Below, piece by piece: positions 46,556 through 58,076 of a DNA stretch of 64,000 nucleotides (position 1 is the stretch's first letter; the number at the start of each line of letters is the position of its first letter). The stretch covers positions 1,599,501 to 1,663,500 of the forward strand of contig JAGTYA010000026.1 of assembly GCA_024291935.2 (NCBI GenBank). The letters run 5' to 3'. Below the pieces are notes generated by a model that was not told the DNA's origin, did no database searches, and saw only the letters and a list, made by a program, of their open reading frames with translations. The position numbers were made by a program, and so were the translations under genes. The DNA is from Okapia johnstoni. Its lineage: Eukaryota > Chordata > Mammalia > Artiodactyla > Giraffidae.

Positions 46556-46904
46556 TGTGTGTCTGTGTGTGTGTCTGTGTGCATGTATGTATGTGTCTGT
46601 GCATGTGTGTGTATGATGCTTGTGTCTCTACGTGTGAATATGTTTGTATCTCTATGTGTGTCTAAGTGTGTGTGTGTGTGTGTGTAGTGTCTGTGTCTAT
46701 GTATGCATATGTATGTGTCTGAGTGTGTATACATGTGTGTGTGTCTCTGAGTGTGTATATGTATATGAGTGTGTAATGTTTTGTGTGTGTATATGTATCT
46801 GAGTCTGAGTGTATGTCAATGTGCGTGTCTTTCTGCACACGTGTGTGATGTGTGTGTTGTGTGTTCCTCCGTGTGTGTGTCTTTGCGTGCAAGTGTGTGT
46901 GTGT

Positions 46905-46952
<48 letters not shown>
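46556..46952 (+). repeat. GT-rich microsatellite block ending in (GT)22
   Basis: Irregular TGTGTGTC/TGTATG steps over 350 bases, then an uninterrupted GT run at 46909-46952. Long Cys/Val or His/Thr frames here are artefacts. Confidence 0.95.
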
Positions 46953-46954
<2 letters not shown>

Positions 46955-49544
46955 GAGCAGGCTGGGCGGAGGCACGTTGTGAGCCTTCAGATGAAGCATA
47001 GCATGGAGGGAAAGCTGGGATCCACCCCCAACGGCTGGCCCTGCCCAGAGCAGGTTGGACCTGACGGAGCAGGAGCCGTGGAGGGAGAGAAAACGGGGCT
47101 GGGGGCCGTGGGGGCCCAGGCTTGGCTGCACCCCTGCCCTGAGGGTGCCCTGTCTGCCTAAAGTTTCTGCCCCCTTGGCTGATCTTTGCCTCTCACTTCA
47201 GGTCACTTCCCAGCGTCCCCAAGGGCTCCAGGCCAGCCTGGACCCCAAGCTTGGAATCCCGGGAGAGTCCCGAGAGGCCTCCGTCTACCCGCCTCCCTTC
47301 CAGGTCCCCGCAGCTGGGGACTGAGGACCAGGGTGGGCCAGTCTGAGGAGGGGGGTCCTCACCCCTTGTCCCCACCCTGCCAGGCTCAGCGCCACACGCA
47401 AGTCAGAGCTCAGGCGGCTCTCTGGCTTCTTTTCCTTTTTCATTTAAAACTGGTACATCTTATTGACACCCACTCCTTCCAACAGGGAAGTGAGAAGAGG
47501 CGGCAGAAAGGGGCCTCCCTGAGCCCCTGTGGGACAGGGAGGAGGATGCTGATCGCGTGGGGCGTGGAGAGAAGCCCAGCGTCCCCCCCACACACGCACA
47601 CGGACCACGGCCCCTCCTGGGCACGAGGGCTCGCACACACCAACACACAGGCACACAAAAGTCCCAGTGCACTGGCCACCGCCGAGAGGAGCCTGGATGA
47701 AGTGGGACACCGAGGGTCCGGGCTGTGTGGTTAGGCTGACCTGACGATCAGGAGCAGGCCGGTGTGCCTGGTGATCCAGGTCAGAGTAGGGGTGGACGGC
47801 GGGGGTCCTGGGGCCGCTTGCCGGGCCAGGAACATTTCTCATGGTGACCTCGATGGAGGTTACACACGTGTACACACATGCAAAATTTGTGAGCAGACCC
47901 TCCAGACGGGTGCATTTTAGGTAAATCATACACCGACTAGGAGATGACAGCACTGCCCAGGCAGCGCCCCGCAGACCCACAAACCCACCACCAGGGCCCT
48001 AGCAGGCAGAGGAGGAGAAGGGCCCAAGGGACCCTGGGCAACGGGGGGTCCACTGGATTCAGAGCAGTCCCCCGCCCCAGACAGCCCCTGGTGGTGGGAG
48101 GGGGAGCCAGGGTGGGACATCCCGGAGATGGGACTCCGAGGCGAGTCCCAAAGGCTGTCCCTCCAGCCCAGCACCCACCTCGAGGCTGCATGCCCCCTCC
48201 CAACCCCACTTCTTCTTTCTGGCCTCAGAGGCAGCCGGGAAAGTGCAGGCCATGTTACAGGGGGCAGATAGGGTTGGGTCACCAATGCCCTGGGCGGCTG
48301 GGCTGGGCCTGTACTGCGGGCCGGCAACCTGCCCCTTGATGTACCCCCAGCAGGGGCTCGTCCTTCCTGTCCACTGCACTCTCCCCAGGGGACCCACCCA
48401 GCCTCTGCTGCAGCCTCTCAGCCCCCTCCCCTGGGCTCCCCAGGTGCCCTCTGGCCTGTTCCCAAGGTGAGGAGGCCCCAGCAGGCCCTGCAGGGCAGCT
48501 GGTCTGGGTCCAGAATCCTGCTGCCCAGCTTTGCTCAGAGGCCAGTCAGTCGTGACTCCGAGCCCTCAGGTGCTGGCCCACTGCCCTTCCCTGCTCTGAA
48601 ATCGCCTTACCTTGGCCTTCCTTGGGTTCCAGCTGAGCCCCAGGACTCCCCACACCCCAGGGACGGCGGGCCAGGAGCCAGGCAGTGGCACCATGGGGGC
48701 AGGGAGCACACACACGGCCCAGGGGTGCAGGGGGCGTCCCCTGGGCTTCCCTCTCCTGGCTGCCTACCCCAGCCCCCAGTTCACCTCTCTCCCTGTCTCC
48801 CAGAGGGAGCTCACAGGAGGCCCTTATGGGCCTTGACCACTGAGACCAGACCAGCCCTGGAAGGCTTCCTGGAAGAGAGCTGGCGTCTGGGAGGAGAGGG
48901 CTCTGGAGGAGGGGTCGTGTTCAAGCTGAGGGGCGGCTGAGGGTAAAGGGGCAACCGCCAGGGGAGCTGACAGTGGGAAGGACAGCCCACCCTGGCTGGT
49001 CCCACGCCCCCATGCATTCCCTCCTTGGTAAGAGCCCTGGGCCAGCCAGCCTTGCCTGGATTCCCAGCCCCAGAGACTCGTCCGACATCCGAGCGTCTCC
49101 GTTTCCAGGCCTGTAAAATGGGCACAACACAGCAGGCTGAGCTGAGCAGGGAGGAGTAGGGCTAACCACACCCGCACACACATGACCACACACGCTCAGT
49201 CGTCCACCTCGGCCACCGGCTAACGCCCACCCCGAGGATGATGCATGCCCTCCGTGAGGGACCGCTCCACACTCTTGCCGGGGAGAGCGGAGTCCCTGGT
49301 GCCCAAGCCCCTGTGCGTCCGATGGGGAAGAGACCTGGGCTCTGGCCGGGACCCCGTCCTTCGGGTGTGAGCAGCACAGAGGCCCGCTGGAGGAGAGGCC
49401 TCAGTCAGGGCCGGGGCTTGGGAGGGGATGGTCAGGGAGAGGCCATGGGGCCCAGGGGGCCCTGCAGGAAGCGCAGGTGGGAGGGGTGAAGGTGGGCGAG
49501 CCCCCCAAACCTGGCCCGCCAGGCCGTGTCCCCCTGATGGAGCC
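46953..49544. other. GC-rich single-copy DNA
   Basis: No gene recognised. A small MIR-like fragment may lie at 49095-49160 (CCTGTAAAATGGGCACAAC). No SINE or LINE inserted in this stretch. Confidence 0.5.
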
Positions 49545-49725
49545 CCTCCCACCTTCAATCCCACAAAAGGCATTCAAATGAGACACAAATATTTGAGGCT
49601 GAAGATAAAGCCCAGCGCAGCCTCATCGGGCAGCCCGAGTTGCTCCCAGGCCCTCATTTGGGTATTAATTGGACTTCGTTTAGGGATTTGCATACTTATC
49701 AATGCAGGCAATGGCCTGCCTCTTC
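49545..49725. promoter_or_regulatory. candidate enhancer-like island with octamer and GATA motifs
   Basis: A sharply AT-richer block in GC-rich single-copy DNA. It carries ATTTGCAT (49686-49693, exact POU octamer), CTTATC (49695-49700, GATA site on minus), GAAGATAAAGC near 49600, TATTAATTGG near 49663 and TTCAAATGAG near 49573. Dense, evenly spaced homeodomain/POU/GATA-like sites without repeat structure are typical of conserved noncoding elements. Conservation not tested. Confidence 0.35.
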
Positions 49726-50280
49726 AGCCAGGCCTAGACAGGGCCCCAGGGCTTGTAGGCAAATGTGGTGAGGGGAAGGACCCGGGGAGCCCGGGGTGGC
49801 GGCCAGCACCTCCTCAGTGGTTCCAGTACCAAACCTGAACCAGGGGGAGGCCACCCACGTGGGGCTGGGCCCGGACCCCACACAGAGCACCAGGGGGACA
49901 AGCAGGGAGAAGACACTGTCCTGATGGCGCCATCAGCCTGGTACTGGCCCATCCCCCACTGAGGGGACACTTGCCCCTTCCAGGTTGTCGGGACCGATGT
50001 CACAGGTACTGGGCACACAGGGACCCTCCCTGGGGAGGCCTGGAGCCCGTCCCGGCTTTCTGTGGGCTTCCCGGGGCCCCAGGGCAAGAGGCAGCTTGTC
50101 CAAGCCACCCAGGCCCCTCCATCCTCAGCAGTGCCCATCGCCCGATGGTGCCCGTCTCCCAGCTGGCCCCAGTCTGCAGCAAGGGTGCGGAGAGGGCCCC
50201 GAGGGGTGGGGCTGTCCCAGCGGAGGGTGTGCAGCTGGGGTCCTGCAGGGAGGGGCTGGGGTTACTGGAAAGCCCTGACT
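49726..50280. other. GC-rich single-copy DNA
   Basis: Nothing recognised. Confidence 0.5.
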
Positions 50281-50625
50281 GTGAAGGACTGAACTGTGCT
50301 CCTCAAAGTCCTCTTTAGAGTCCTGACCCCCCAGACCCCAGAATGAAATTGTATTTGGAGCTGGGCCCTTAAAGAGGTGAAAGGAGGTTGCGAGGATGGA
50401 CCCTAGTCCAATATGACTGGGGTCCTTACAGGAAGAGGAGGTCCGGGCACAGACACACTCAGAGGGCCGACCAGTGAGGACACGGGGAGGAGACGCCGTC
50501 TACACGCCCGGGAGAGAGGGGAGGGACCAGCCCCTGGCATTCCAGCCTCCAGGACTGGAGACAGTGAATGTCAGCTGTTTGAGTCGCCCCGTCTGTGATG
50601 TTTGTTAAAGCATCCCTGGCTGACA
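50281..50625 (+). repeat. old interspersed repeat, copy 2 of 2
   Basis: Same family and orientation as 28200-28550. This copy also keeps the left end (AACTGTGCTCCTCAAAGTCC, GAATGAAATTGTATTTGGAG), absent or more decayed in copy 1. Family unassigned. Confidence 0.75.
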
Positions 50626-53104
50626 AGTGCACTGCCTCCAAGGCTGTCAAGGCCCCTAGGTTCTTGCCTCAGTGTCGCCAAGTCCACCCCGGGAGCCTTA
50701 GCGCTGGGCCTGGCTTTCCCGGTCACTACGGAGGAAGGGTCTTGTTGAAGGGAGGAGGGCAGACAGGACCTGGCTCAGAGTCCCAAACTCCCCCCCTCCG
50801 GGGCTTGTGGCAGGGCCACGGCGGGGAGGCATGCAGCGGGGGGTGAGCAGAGGGGAGCGGGCACCCACCCCATTTGGTGAGTGGCCTTGGGCAGGGGCTG
50901 CTCTGGGGGTGCTCTCAGGGTGACCCCCTCTGAGAAGCTGAGGTTCAAAGCTCTGGTGACAAAGGCCCATTTCAACGTGTAAGGGGGTTGCAGGGGCCCA
51001 GGCTCAGCAGGGGGGCACTGCTGGGGGCACGTGGCCGGGCTAAAGGCAGTTTCCTTGGCATCCGAGACAAATGCTTGGTCTGCCCTCCACCACACACCCC
51101 CCGCCACCCCGGGGCTGATAGATTTGCCTCATTAATCACAATCTGCCCCAGGGTGGGGGTGGGGCCCGAGGGGGTCCTGGGCCCTCCTCCGGGAAGCAGC
51201 GACGCTCCATCCACCTGCATGCAGCCATGGCCGGGGGAGCCAGAGAAGGCACTGGGCACTTGCCCCCAGAGCCCAGGCCTCGGCTGCTCCTTCACCACAT
51301 GCACCTCCCCAGGTCCCCCCAGTTGGAAGACGAGGTATCAGAGGCCAGAGCTGGTGCTCCCGCTCCCCCCCGTCCCCGATCGCAGGCGAGACCCTCCCTG
51401 GCAGTGTTCCCAGCAGAAGCACCGACAATGGCGCCTCCAGGCAGGTGGGGACCAGTGGGGGAGGCAGGAGAGTGGAGCTGTGCCCGGGGCTTCAGCTGTC
51501 GGCTCAGAACCCGGCGTCTCTGTGAGCCTCGGGCCTGTTGCTGAGCCTCCCAGGGCCTGGAAGTGGGGGCGAAGACCCCTTGAGGGGGCTGGGAGGACGA
51601 GGGGCTCCTGGGGGGCCTGCCCACACCATGACCCCAAAGAGCTCGAGGCAGACTCACAGCCCGCAGGCCCCCCGCCCACTCTCCACTCTGATGCAGCAAA
51701 GGCCAGGGTGGACCTCGTCCTCCAGCGCCCCGCCGCGGGCGGCCCCCACACAGCCCCCCACCCTGACCGACGCTGTCCAGAGAGGGTCCACAAGCCCCGC
51801 TGGACCCCCTCCTTCTCACCCACTAGCGGCGCTCTGCCACCCCTTCTGAGCCTCTCAGAGTCTCCTTCCACCAGCAGCGCCCCGTCACAAAGCCACAGTT
51901 GAGACCCTTCACTTGTTGGCCCCACCAGGTCGGCTCCAGCCTCCTCCTGCTCTCCCCCAAGACCCCCAAGTGCCCCCTGCCCCCACCCAACAGCGGGGAC
52001 ACTGTTGGGCCCACCTGGACTCCCCTCGCACCCTCCGGGTCCAGCAGAGCCTCACCCTCTCAAAGTGCCTCTGAGGCCGCGCCCCTTCCTTCCTCAGGGT
52101 CCTCTCGTGGCCTCGTGGCCTCAGAGCCCCGGGACCCTCCCTCGTCCTGGCCCTCTCCCCAGGGCCCCCCCCCCACTACTAGGATCCAGGGGCGTGGAGG
52201 GACCCAGCACAGGTAGGAAGGCAGGGCTGGCCTGGGCGAGGCCGTGGGAGCAGACGCAGCCCCCGCCCTCATCCAGGCCACTCCACGCCGGCTCCTCGGG
52301 GATCCAGCCACCTGCGTGTCCCCCTTCCTCCGCCCTCAAGGCGACACGGGACTGCTCTTGTGTGTGATGGTGTGGACTCCAGTGTCCACGTCACCAAGGA
52401 GGAACTGCGCAGCCCCTCCCCTGCCCCGAATGCCCACCCACCCCCCAGTCTCTGTCGAGAGGGAAGGTGGGACCGTGAAGCCCACGGCTGATGTCCGGTC
52501 CCTTCCGTGGTCAGGCTCACCACGTTACCACGTTCTGGCCATCCCTCTTCGTGGAGCAGGGTCAGGTGATGCGCGTTGCACTGGCTGCCTCCCCACGTGG
52601 CCCCCCAGTCCAGCTCGGGGTGAAGGGTAGGGGGCGGTGCACACCAGGGTCAGCTTCCCAGTCGTTGGAGCTCGGCAGACACCAGGACAAACACCACTGT
52701 TCGCAGGTGAAGGTCGACAGGCCAGCAGAGGATGCACGGATGCAGAGAGATGCAGGCCACGTGCGAGCCCGCCCCTCGGAGGAACCAGCACTCAGGAGGA
52801 CCCGCGACGTGGGAGCCCAGGGAGACCCGAGGCCTTTGGGTTGCACCCTCCTCCCAGCAGGTGGGGTGCCACAGCCCCAGGGCCACGTCCTCAGTCCAAA
52901 CAGGACCTGCTCCACGTGCACGCGCAAGGCACCCACCATCCCTCCTTCCTCGAGTGACCGCCCGCACCGGCCACCACTTAGGTGGAAAATAACCACAGGA
53001 CGAAAGCGGGGATGGGTGAGCCCAGAATTTCCTCCTTTCGGCCCTTCCTTGGCCACAGCTGACAGGGGCGGGTGCAGCTAGAAGGTGGGTATCTGGCTTT
53101 TGCA
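50626..53104. other. GC-rich single-copy DNA
   Basis: No gene recognised; a 304-codon plus frame (50988-51902) has no family resemblance. A small AT-rich patch at 51115-51145 (GATAGATTTGCCTCATTAAT) may be a minor conserved element. Confidence 0.5.
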
Positions 53105-53370
53105 GCATCTCTGCTGTTCCCTACAGCAGAACTCCGTGCAAGTTGCGGTGGCATCCTTTCCGTGATTCTGCGTAGCAGTTAACGCGCTTATCTCTACATC
53201 TAAGACTAGCATCGCACAGTATAAAAATTCATGCCAAGAAATTATTAATTTTCTTTACTTGAATGGCATTAAATAGAAAGTTTGAAACACCAAGTCAAGA
53301 CAGGCCGTGGAAAAAAGGAAAAGGCTATTTCCACACCTTTAGCGTCACTTTCCCCCCATATTTGAACAAG
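53105..53370. promoter_or_regulatory. candidate conserved noncoding island, homeobox-like
   Basis: An AT-rich stretch flanked by GC-rich single-copy DNA. It holds TATAAAAATTC near 53220, AATTATTAATTTTC near 53240, TGGCATTAAATAG near 53263, and GTTAACGCG and TTATCTC near 53178-53192. No repeat structure or coding frame. Looks like a regulatory island, by composition and motif density only. Confidence 0.3.
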
Positions 53371-53491
53371 GGTGTCTCGTGATCTCACCCTGGAGGTGGG
53401 CCCTGCAGGTGGGCCCCACAGATAAGGAAGCCGGCCCTGGGCCGGGGGTTCCAGGGTGGGGCTGCCCTGGAACAGGCAGGAACCACGGAGG

Positions 53492-53612
53492 TTCTGACTG
53501 CCCACTCCAGTATTCTCGCCTGGAAAATCCCATGGACGGAGGAGCCTGGTGGACTACAGTCCATGGGGTCGCAGAGTCGGACACGACTGAGCCACTTCAC
53601 TTCACCTCACTT
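53492..53612 (+). mobile_element. Bov-tA fragment
   Basis: TGCCCACTCCAGTATTCTCG ... GGGTCGCAGAGTCGGACACG ... CACTTCACCTCACTT. Only the BovB-derived half. One of only two SINE insertions recognised between 46.9 and 61.8 kb. Confidence 0.92.
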
Positions 53613-54948
53613 GGGACACACACAGGACCGGCAGCAGCTCTGCAGGGTCAGGACTGCAGCCTCCGTTTCAGGGACACGGCTCCAGACGCTAAGTGACCCG
53701 GACAACACCCGGGGCCCCTGATATTCCCCCCGGAACCAGTGTGTCCACCGAGGGCCAGGCAGGACCGTGCGCCCTAGGACGCAGGTCCCCTGAGGGCAGG
53801 CCTCCCTCGGGCGCTGGTGCACTTAGATACAGAGAAGGTGCCCAGTGAGGTCTCCAGAAGGATCAAGCATGGGACCTGGCATCTCAGACGAGGCCAGCGG
53901 GGGCCCGTGCTGGACTCCAGCATCCGGGAGGGTGGCCCCAGGGACACATCATCCTCTGACTGCATGAGTTTTAGCCACAGAGACCCTCCTGGGACTATAA
54001 AGCAGGGTTCCTTGGGGCACCTGCTGTCACGAATAAAGGAGACAATATACTGACCCCCAGTAGCACAGCACCCCCAGAGTGCCCCCAGGGGCTGTGGTCA
54101 TCCAGACCATGCTACCCACATGCCCACCCCTAGAAAAGATTCCCCTGGTCCCACCTAGCTTTACCCCAAGGCACCACCGCCCCCGCACCACAGGGGTGTC
54201 CCCACCTAGCCCCGGGCTCCTTCTGTCTGCAGTCAGCTTCCGACCTCCAGTGGGGGCCGAAGCCTGGGCCACAGACCACCAGGAGAGCCCCTCTGCCCCC
54301 ACCACGGAGCTGAGGGTGGGGACCCGAGCAAACGTGCTGGTCTGGAACACGGAATTGCTAAGTGTGCCCCCCAGGCCAGCCCCAGGCAGCCCCGCCCTCC
54401 TGGAAGGGGCCACTGCAGGGACTCAGGAATGAAGCTGTCCCTGTTTGAGACCCGTGTCCCATCACCTTCAAGCTCTGTGACCTCCAGCACCTCATCTTTC
54501 AGAGCTGTGCTTTCCGATCCCGTAAAGGGGGCAGCGATCAGCACCTGGTAACCGATGGCTGGTGGGGGTACGGGGTGCTTTCTGCCTCGGCTGAGCAGGC
54601 AGGCCAGCGTGCCCACGTGAACGCCTGTCATCCTGCCCGATCAAACACAGCGCTCTCTTCTCTTAGAAATGAGCCCGCTCCAACAGTCAGCGATCAGTCA
54701 CCGCACAGGATGCAGAGCCAGGAACATGCTCCAAAGTGCAGGAACCAGAAACCAACCCGGAGTCTGATCCCAACTCTGATTCCAAGCCACCCCCTCGTCA
54801 GAGGAGAGGCAGGACCAGTACCCACTAAACACCAGCAGGCATGGGACACGGATGACCTCGCTTCCTCGTGAAGCGGCTGGGGAAGGGATGCTCACGAGAG
54901 GCTTAACTCCAGTGCGGATTTGCACCAGATCCTTATTATAAACAACCA
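53613..54948. other. single-copy DNA
   Basis: No gene recognised. Confidence 0.5.
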
Positions 54949-55061
54949 GGGACTTCCCAGGGGTCCGGGAGTTGCCTCTGTGCTTCCACCGCAGGGGGCG
55001 CGGGTCCTATCCATGGTCAGGGAAGTTCCACGATCATACATGGGGCAGTCAAAAAAAAAAA
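54949..55061 (+). mobile_element. CHR-type SINE, short, with A tail
   Basis: GGGACTTCCCAGGGGTCCGG head, a CTATCCATGGTCAGGGAAG B-box-like part, GATCATACATGGGGCAGTC and an A13 tail. Confidence 0.85.
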
Positions 55062-57011
55062 AACACGCAAGCATGGAAAACAGAGGCAGTCAGAGGGCTG
55101 TGCCACTGACTGGATGTTTGACAAACTGAGAAGAGCTGCTGTTCACTTGGCGGGATTGAGGTATTGGGGTTCCCCTTGGAAGCTCACATGGAGAATTCAT
55201 GGGTGGAACCGTATGATGTCTGAGGTCTGCTTCAGAACCACATGGGGGTGGGGGTGGGGTGCATGGACAGCCAAGAGTTTGTGTTCAGTTTTTGGCGCTG
55301 GTGACGGGGGCTTCTCAGAACTTTCTCCCAGATCAGGCTTGTACATCATTGACCAGGCCAGATGCTGGACACCTGATACAACAATGTCGCTTGTGGGTTA
55401 GATGGAGCCTGTGTGCCCGGCTAGAATGCAGGCTCCACGAGGGCGGGGCTTCCTCGGGCACCAGCGCATCCTCTGTGCCGGGTACAGAGAACATGTCCAA
55501 TGAAAGTTCTGGAAATTCTGCACGTGTTTGGGATTTTCCATAAAAACAGACACACAAAAATGGCAGCTCTTATCCTTGACAGCATTGCATCACCAGTCCC
55601 CCTCGGCCTGCCCCTCCCAGCCGTCCCCCCTACCCCCTGCCAGCCAACACCCATGTGTGGCCGCACCCTGCCCACCACCACGCCGGTCCTGAGAGCTGCA
55701 TGTCTTTCTCTGGGTCAAGGTAAGGAGACCCAGCAGAGGCCGGAGCCAGAGGCTCGGCGAGGTCACTGACCAGGCTGTGGACCCTGGGGGAAGGCTGCAG
55801 ACGGCCCTTGCCAGGTGGCCACGTCACATGCCTCCTTCCGTCCCTTGGACGAAGCCAGGTCACTCCTGACCCTGCAGTCCCCAGCCACAGCGGCTCTGCT
55901 GACCCTGCCAAGCCTGAGCCTCATCAGACCCACCCAGCCTGTCACCCTGGTCACCTGGGAGACATCTGCTCTGCCAACACCAGTCGCCCCAACTTGCCCG
56001 GGCTCCAACGGCTGTGACCCAACCACTCCCCGCAGGAGGAAGGGGTGCCTTCAGCATCCGAAAGCAGCCTGGGGGATCCCTGTCGGCTCCACCCTGACCC
56101 GTGCAATAAAAGAGAGCTTTGAGCAGGGTGAGACTTCAAAGCCGCCGAGGCTCCGGTCAAAGGTAGGGCTGAGTAATCACCTCTGAGCTCAGGGAGCCTG
56201 GGGGGGCCTCCCTGTTCCTCTCAGAGGAGGCCCTCACAGCCCCCACCCGCAAATAGGTGGGCAGGGCCCAGGCCTCTGCAGCCTGCAGGGCACACATGGC
56301 CAGGAGCCACAGGCGTGGCAGCGGAGGGCCGAGTACGGTGGGCTGGACACGGCCGGACTCCTCTCCTCCGTCCGCCGGCAACTGTAGGTCTCCCCCACTG
56401 GCAGGTGGAGCAACCTGCCCAGGGTCACCCGGCTGGCAGTGGACAACAGGGATCTGAACGTAGCAACCTGGACCCCAAGACAGAGGGCGGCCTGGAGGCC
56501 CACAGGTCGGACCCCCTCAGGCTGAGCCCTATGCTGGGCATTGCCGCAGAGCCCTGCTCCAATCAGCAGCCTTCAGACCTCGACATCCCAGCTGTGAGGC
56601 AGCCCTGCCTGGACCACCCTCCAGCGCCCCGACACCCAACGGGAGCCCCAGCCCTGCTGTGAACTGTTTTGGCAGAGCGGCCACCAGGTGGACCCCCAGG
56701 CAGAGGGGCGGGGTCCAGGGACAAGCGACCACAGAGGTGGGCCTGCAGGGTCCTGGGTGGAAGCCACCCCCACCCACCCACACGGGACCCTCACCTGGGT
56801 CATGGGGGCCTCAGGAGTATGGCGTGGGTACCCCCACCACCACTGATACCCAGCACCGGTTTATTTATAGATCCACCTTCCCTAAAACAGGTTTTCTGAG
56901 GCTGGTCTCTCCCCAGCTGGCACAGCTGCAAGGGGATGCCCACCAGGGACTCTGCCCAAGGGCTGCGGCATAGGAGATTTCAGCCAGGTTCAAAACTTCC
57001 AGGAAGAGGGA
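55062..57011. other. single-copy DNA 3' of ASCL2
   Basis: No gene recognised. TTTATT at 56860-56865 is an AATAAA on the minus strand and could serve as a distal poly(A) signal for ASCL2, at low confidence. Confidence 0.5.
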
Positions 57012-57425
57012 GTGGGAGGGAATAAACAATCTTTATTGTGTTCTAAATCTAAGGGTTCTTTGTACAAAAATAAGCCTTCATACCGCCAGTGTCCTTGAGC
57101 AGTTCAAGTCCACGCCTTTGTAAAAAACGGATAATCTGCGTCGTCATAAAGCCCTCTCCCCTTCAAACCTCCAAGTGTCGGTTCCGCAGCCCCAGTCCAG
57201 TGGAAGGTCTCTGCCGACAGGGTGGCTGGGGTCCGAGGAAGCTGCCAGCGGGAGGAGGAGGTCAGGTTGGACCCACTTCCACACTAGCCTTGGGTCAGGC
57301 TGGATGGCCGGGGAGCGTCGGCTGGATCCCCGGCTCGGTGGTGGCTTGGCCCGCGGAACGACGAACACGGAGGCGGGAGCCTTTCCGACCGGCTGGCTCC
57401 GCAGGGGTGAGCGCGCTCCCAGGCG
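57012..57425 (-). other. ASCL2: ASCL2 exon 2 (3' untranslated)
   Basis: Inferred terminal exon. On the minus strand a pyrimidine-rich tract ends CCCTCCCAG (57434-57426), a good 3' splice site, and the exon would begin at 57425. It has no long coding frame. It ends after an AATAAA signal at 57037-57032, so cleavage would be about 57010-57020. The end coordinate is an estimate. Confidence 0.6.
57032..57037 (-). terminator. ASCL2: ASCL2 polyadenylation signal AATAAA
   Basis: TTTATT on plus, AATAAA on minus, followed on minus by a G/T-rich GATTGTTTATTCC. Fits the end of the ASCL2 transcript about 1 kb after the stop codon, with 0.63 kb of that being intron. Confidence 0.65.
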
Positions 57426-58059
57426 CTGGGAGGGAAGGGGGAACAGGCACGCGCGTTAGTGCGGGATCCGGCCCCCGAGACCCCGCGCCGCCCGGCCCGG
57501 CCCCCACCCCCACAAGCGGAGTCGGCAGTTTCGTTCTCTGGGTGGGTTTTGGAACCCAGGTCTCCGTGGGAGCCTCGGCTTCGGAGTGCGGCCCGGCCCG
57601 GGCGTCGGGCGGGGCGAGCGCTGGGAGCCGGGGTGAGTCAGGGCTCCGCGCCCTGCCGACTCATTTCTGCCACCGGGCCGGGCGCGCAATTTGCAATGCA
57701 AAGTCTCTGCGCCTCCCAGCGCCCTAGTCTGCCCCGAGATCCGCAAACACACGGGGCCTCACCCGCCCCAGCCCTCCGTCTACACGCTCCCCCTACGGCT
57801 GCGGAGCAGCGAGGGGGAAGTTTTGCAATTCCGGACAAACTCTGGTCTTGCACAGGCTTGAAGAAGTCTGGGGGGGGGGGGGGGGGAGTGCGGAATAAAG
57901 AGTGAGCGAAATCCAGGCCGTTGCTCGGGCCTCGCTCCCGGCTTCCCGGGTTCTCGGAGGGGGGGGAGGGGGGCGGGCACGAGCAGCGAGGCTGTTGTCT
58001 CCACCGCGCCCAGCCGCCCTACCTCCAACCCTCCCTCTTTCCCGCCTCTCGGAGCCTAC
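57426..58059 (-). other. ASCL2: ASCL2 intron (in the 3' UTR)
   Basis: Donor on minus: CCGCAAG|GTAGGC with the GT at 58059-58058. Acceptor: CCCTCCCAG ending at 57426. Length 634 bp, entirely after the stop codon, as known for ASCL2. It contains an AP-1-like TGAGTCA (57634-57640), a C/EBP- or octamer-like CAATTTGCAATGCAAAG (57688-57704) and a 17-base G run (57870-57886). Confidence 0.7.
57870..57886 (+). repeat. G17 homopolymer in the ASCL2 intron
   Basis: Seventeen consecutive G on plus (C on the ASCL2 sense strand). Such runs are error-prone in sequencing and assembly, and length-variable in populations. Confidence 0.95.
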
Positions 58060-58076
58060 CTTGCGGAGCCGGGCAC

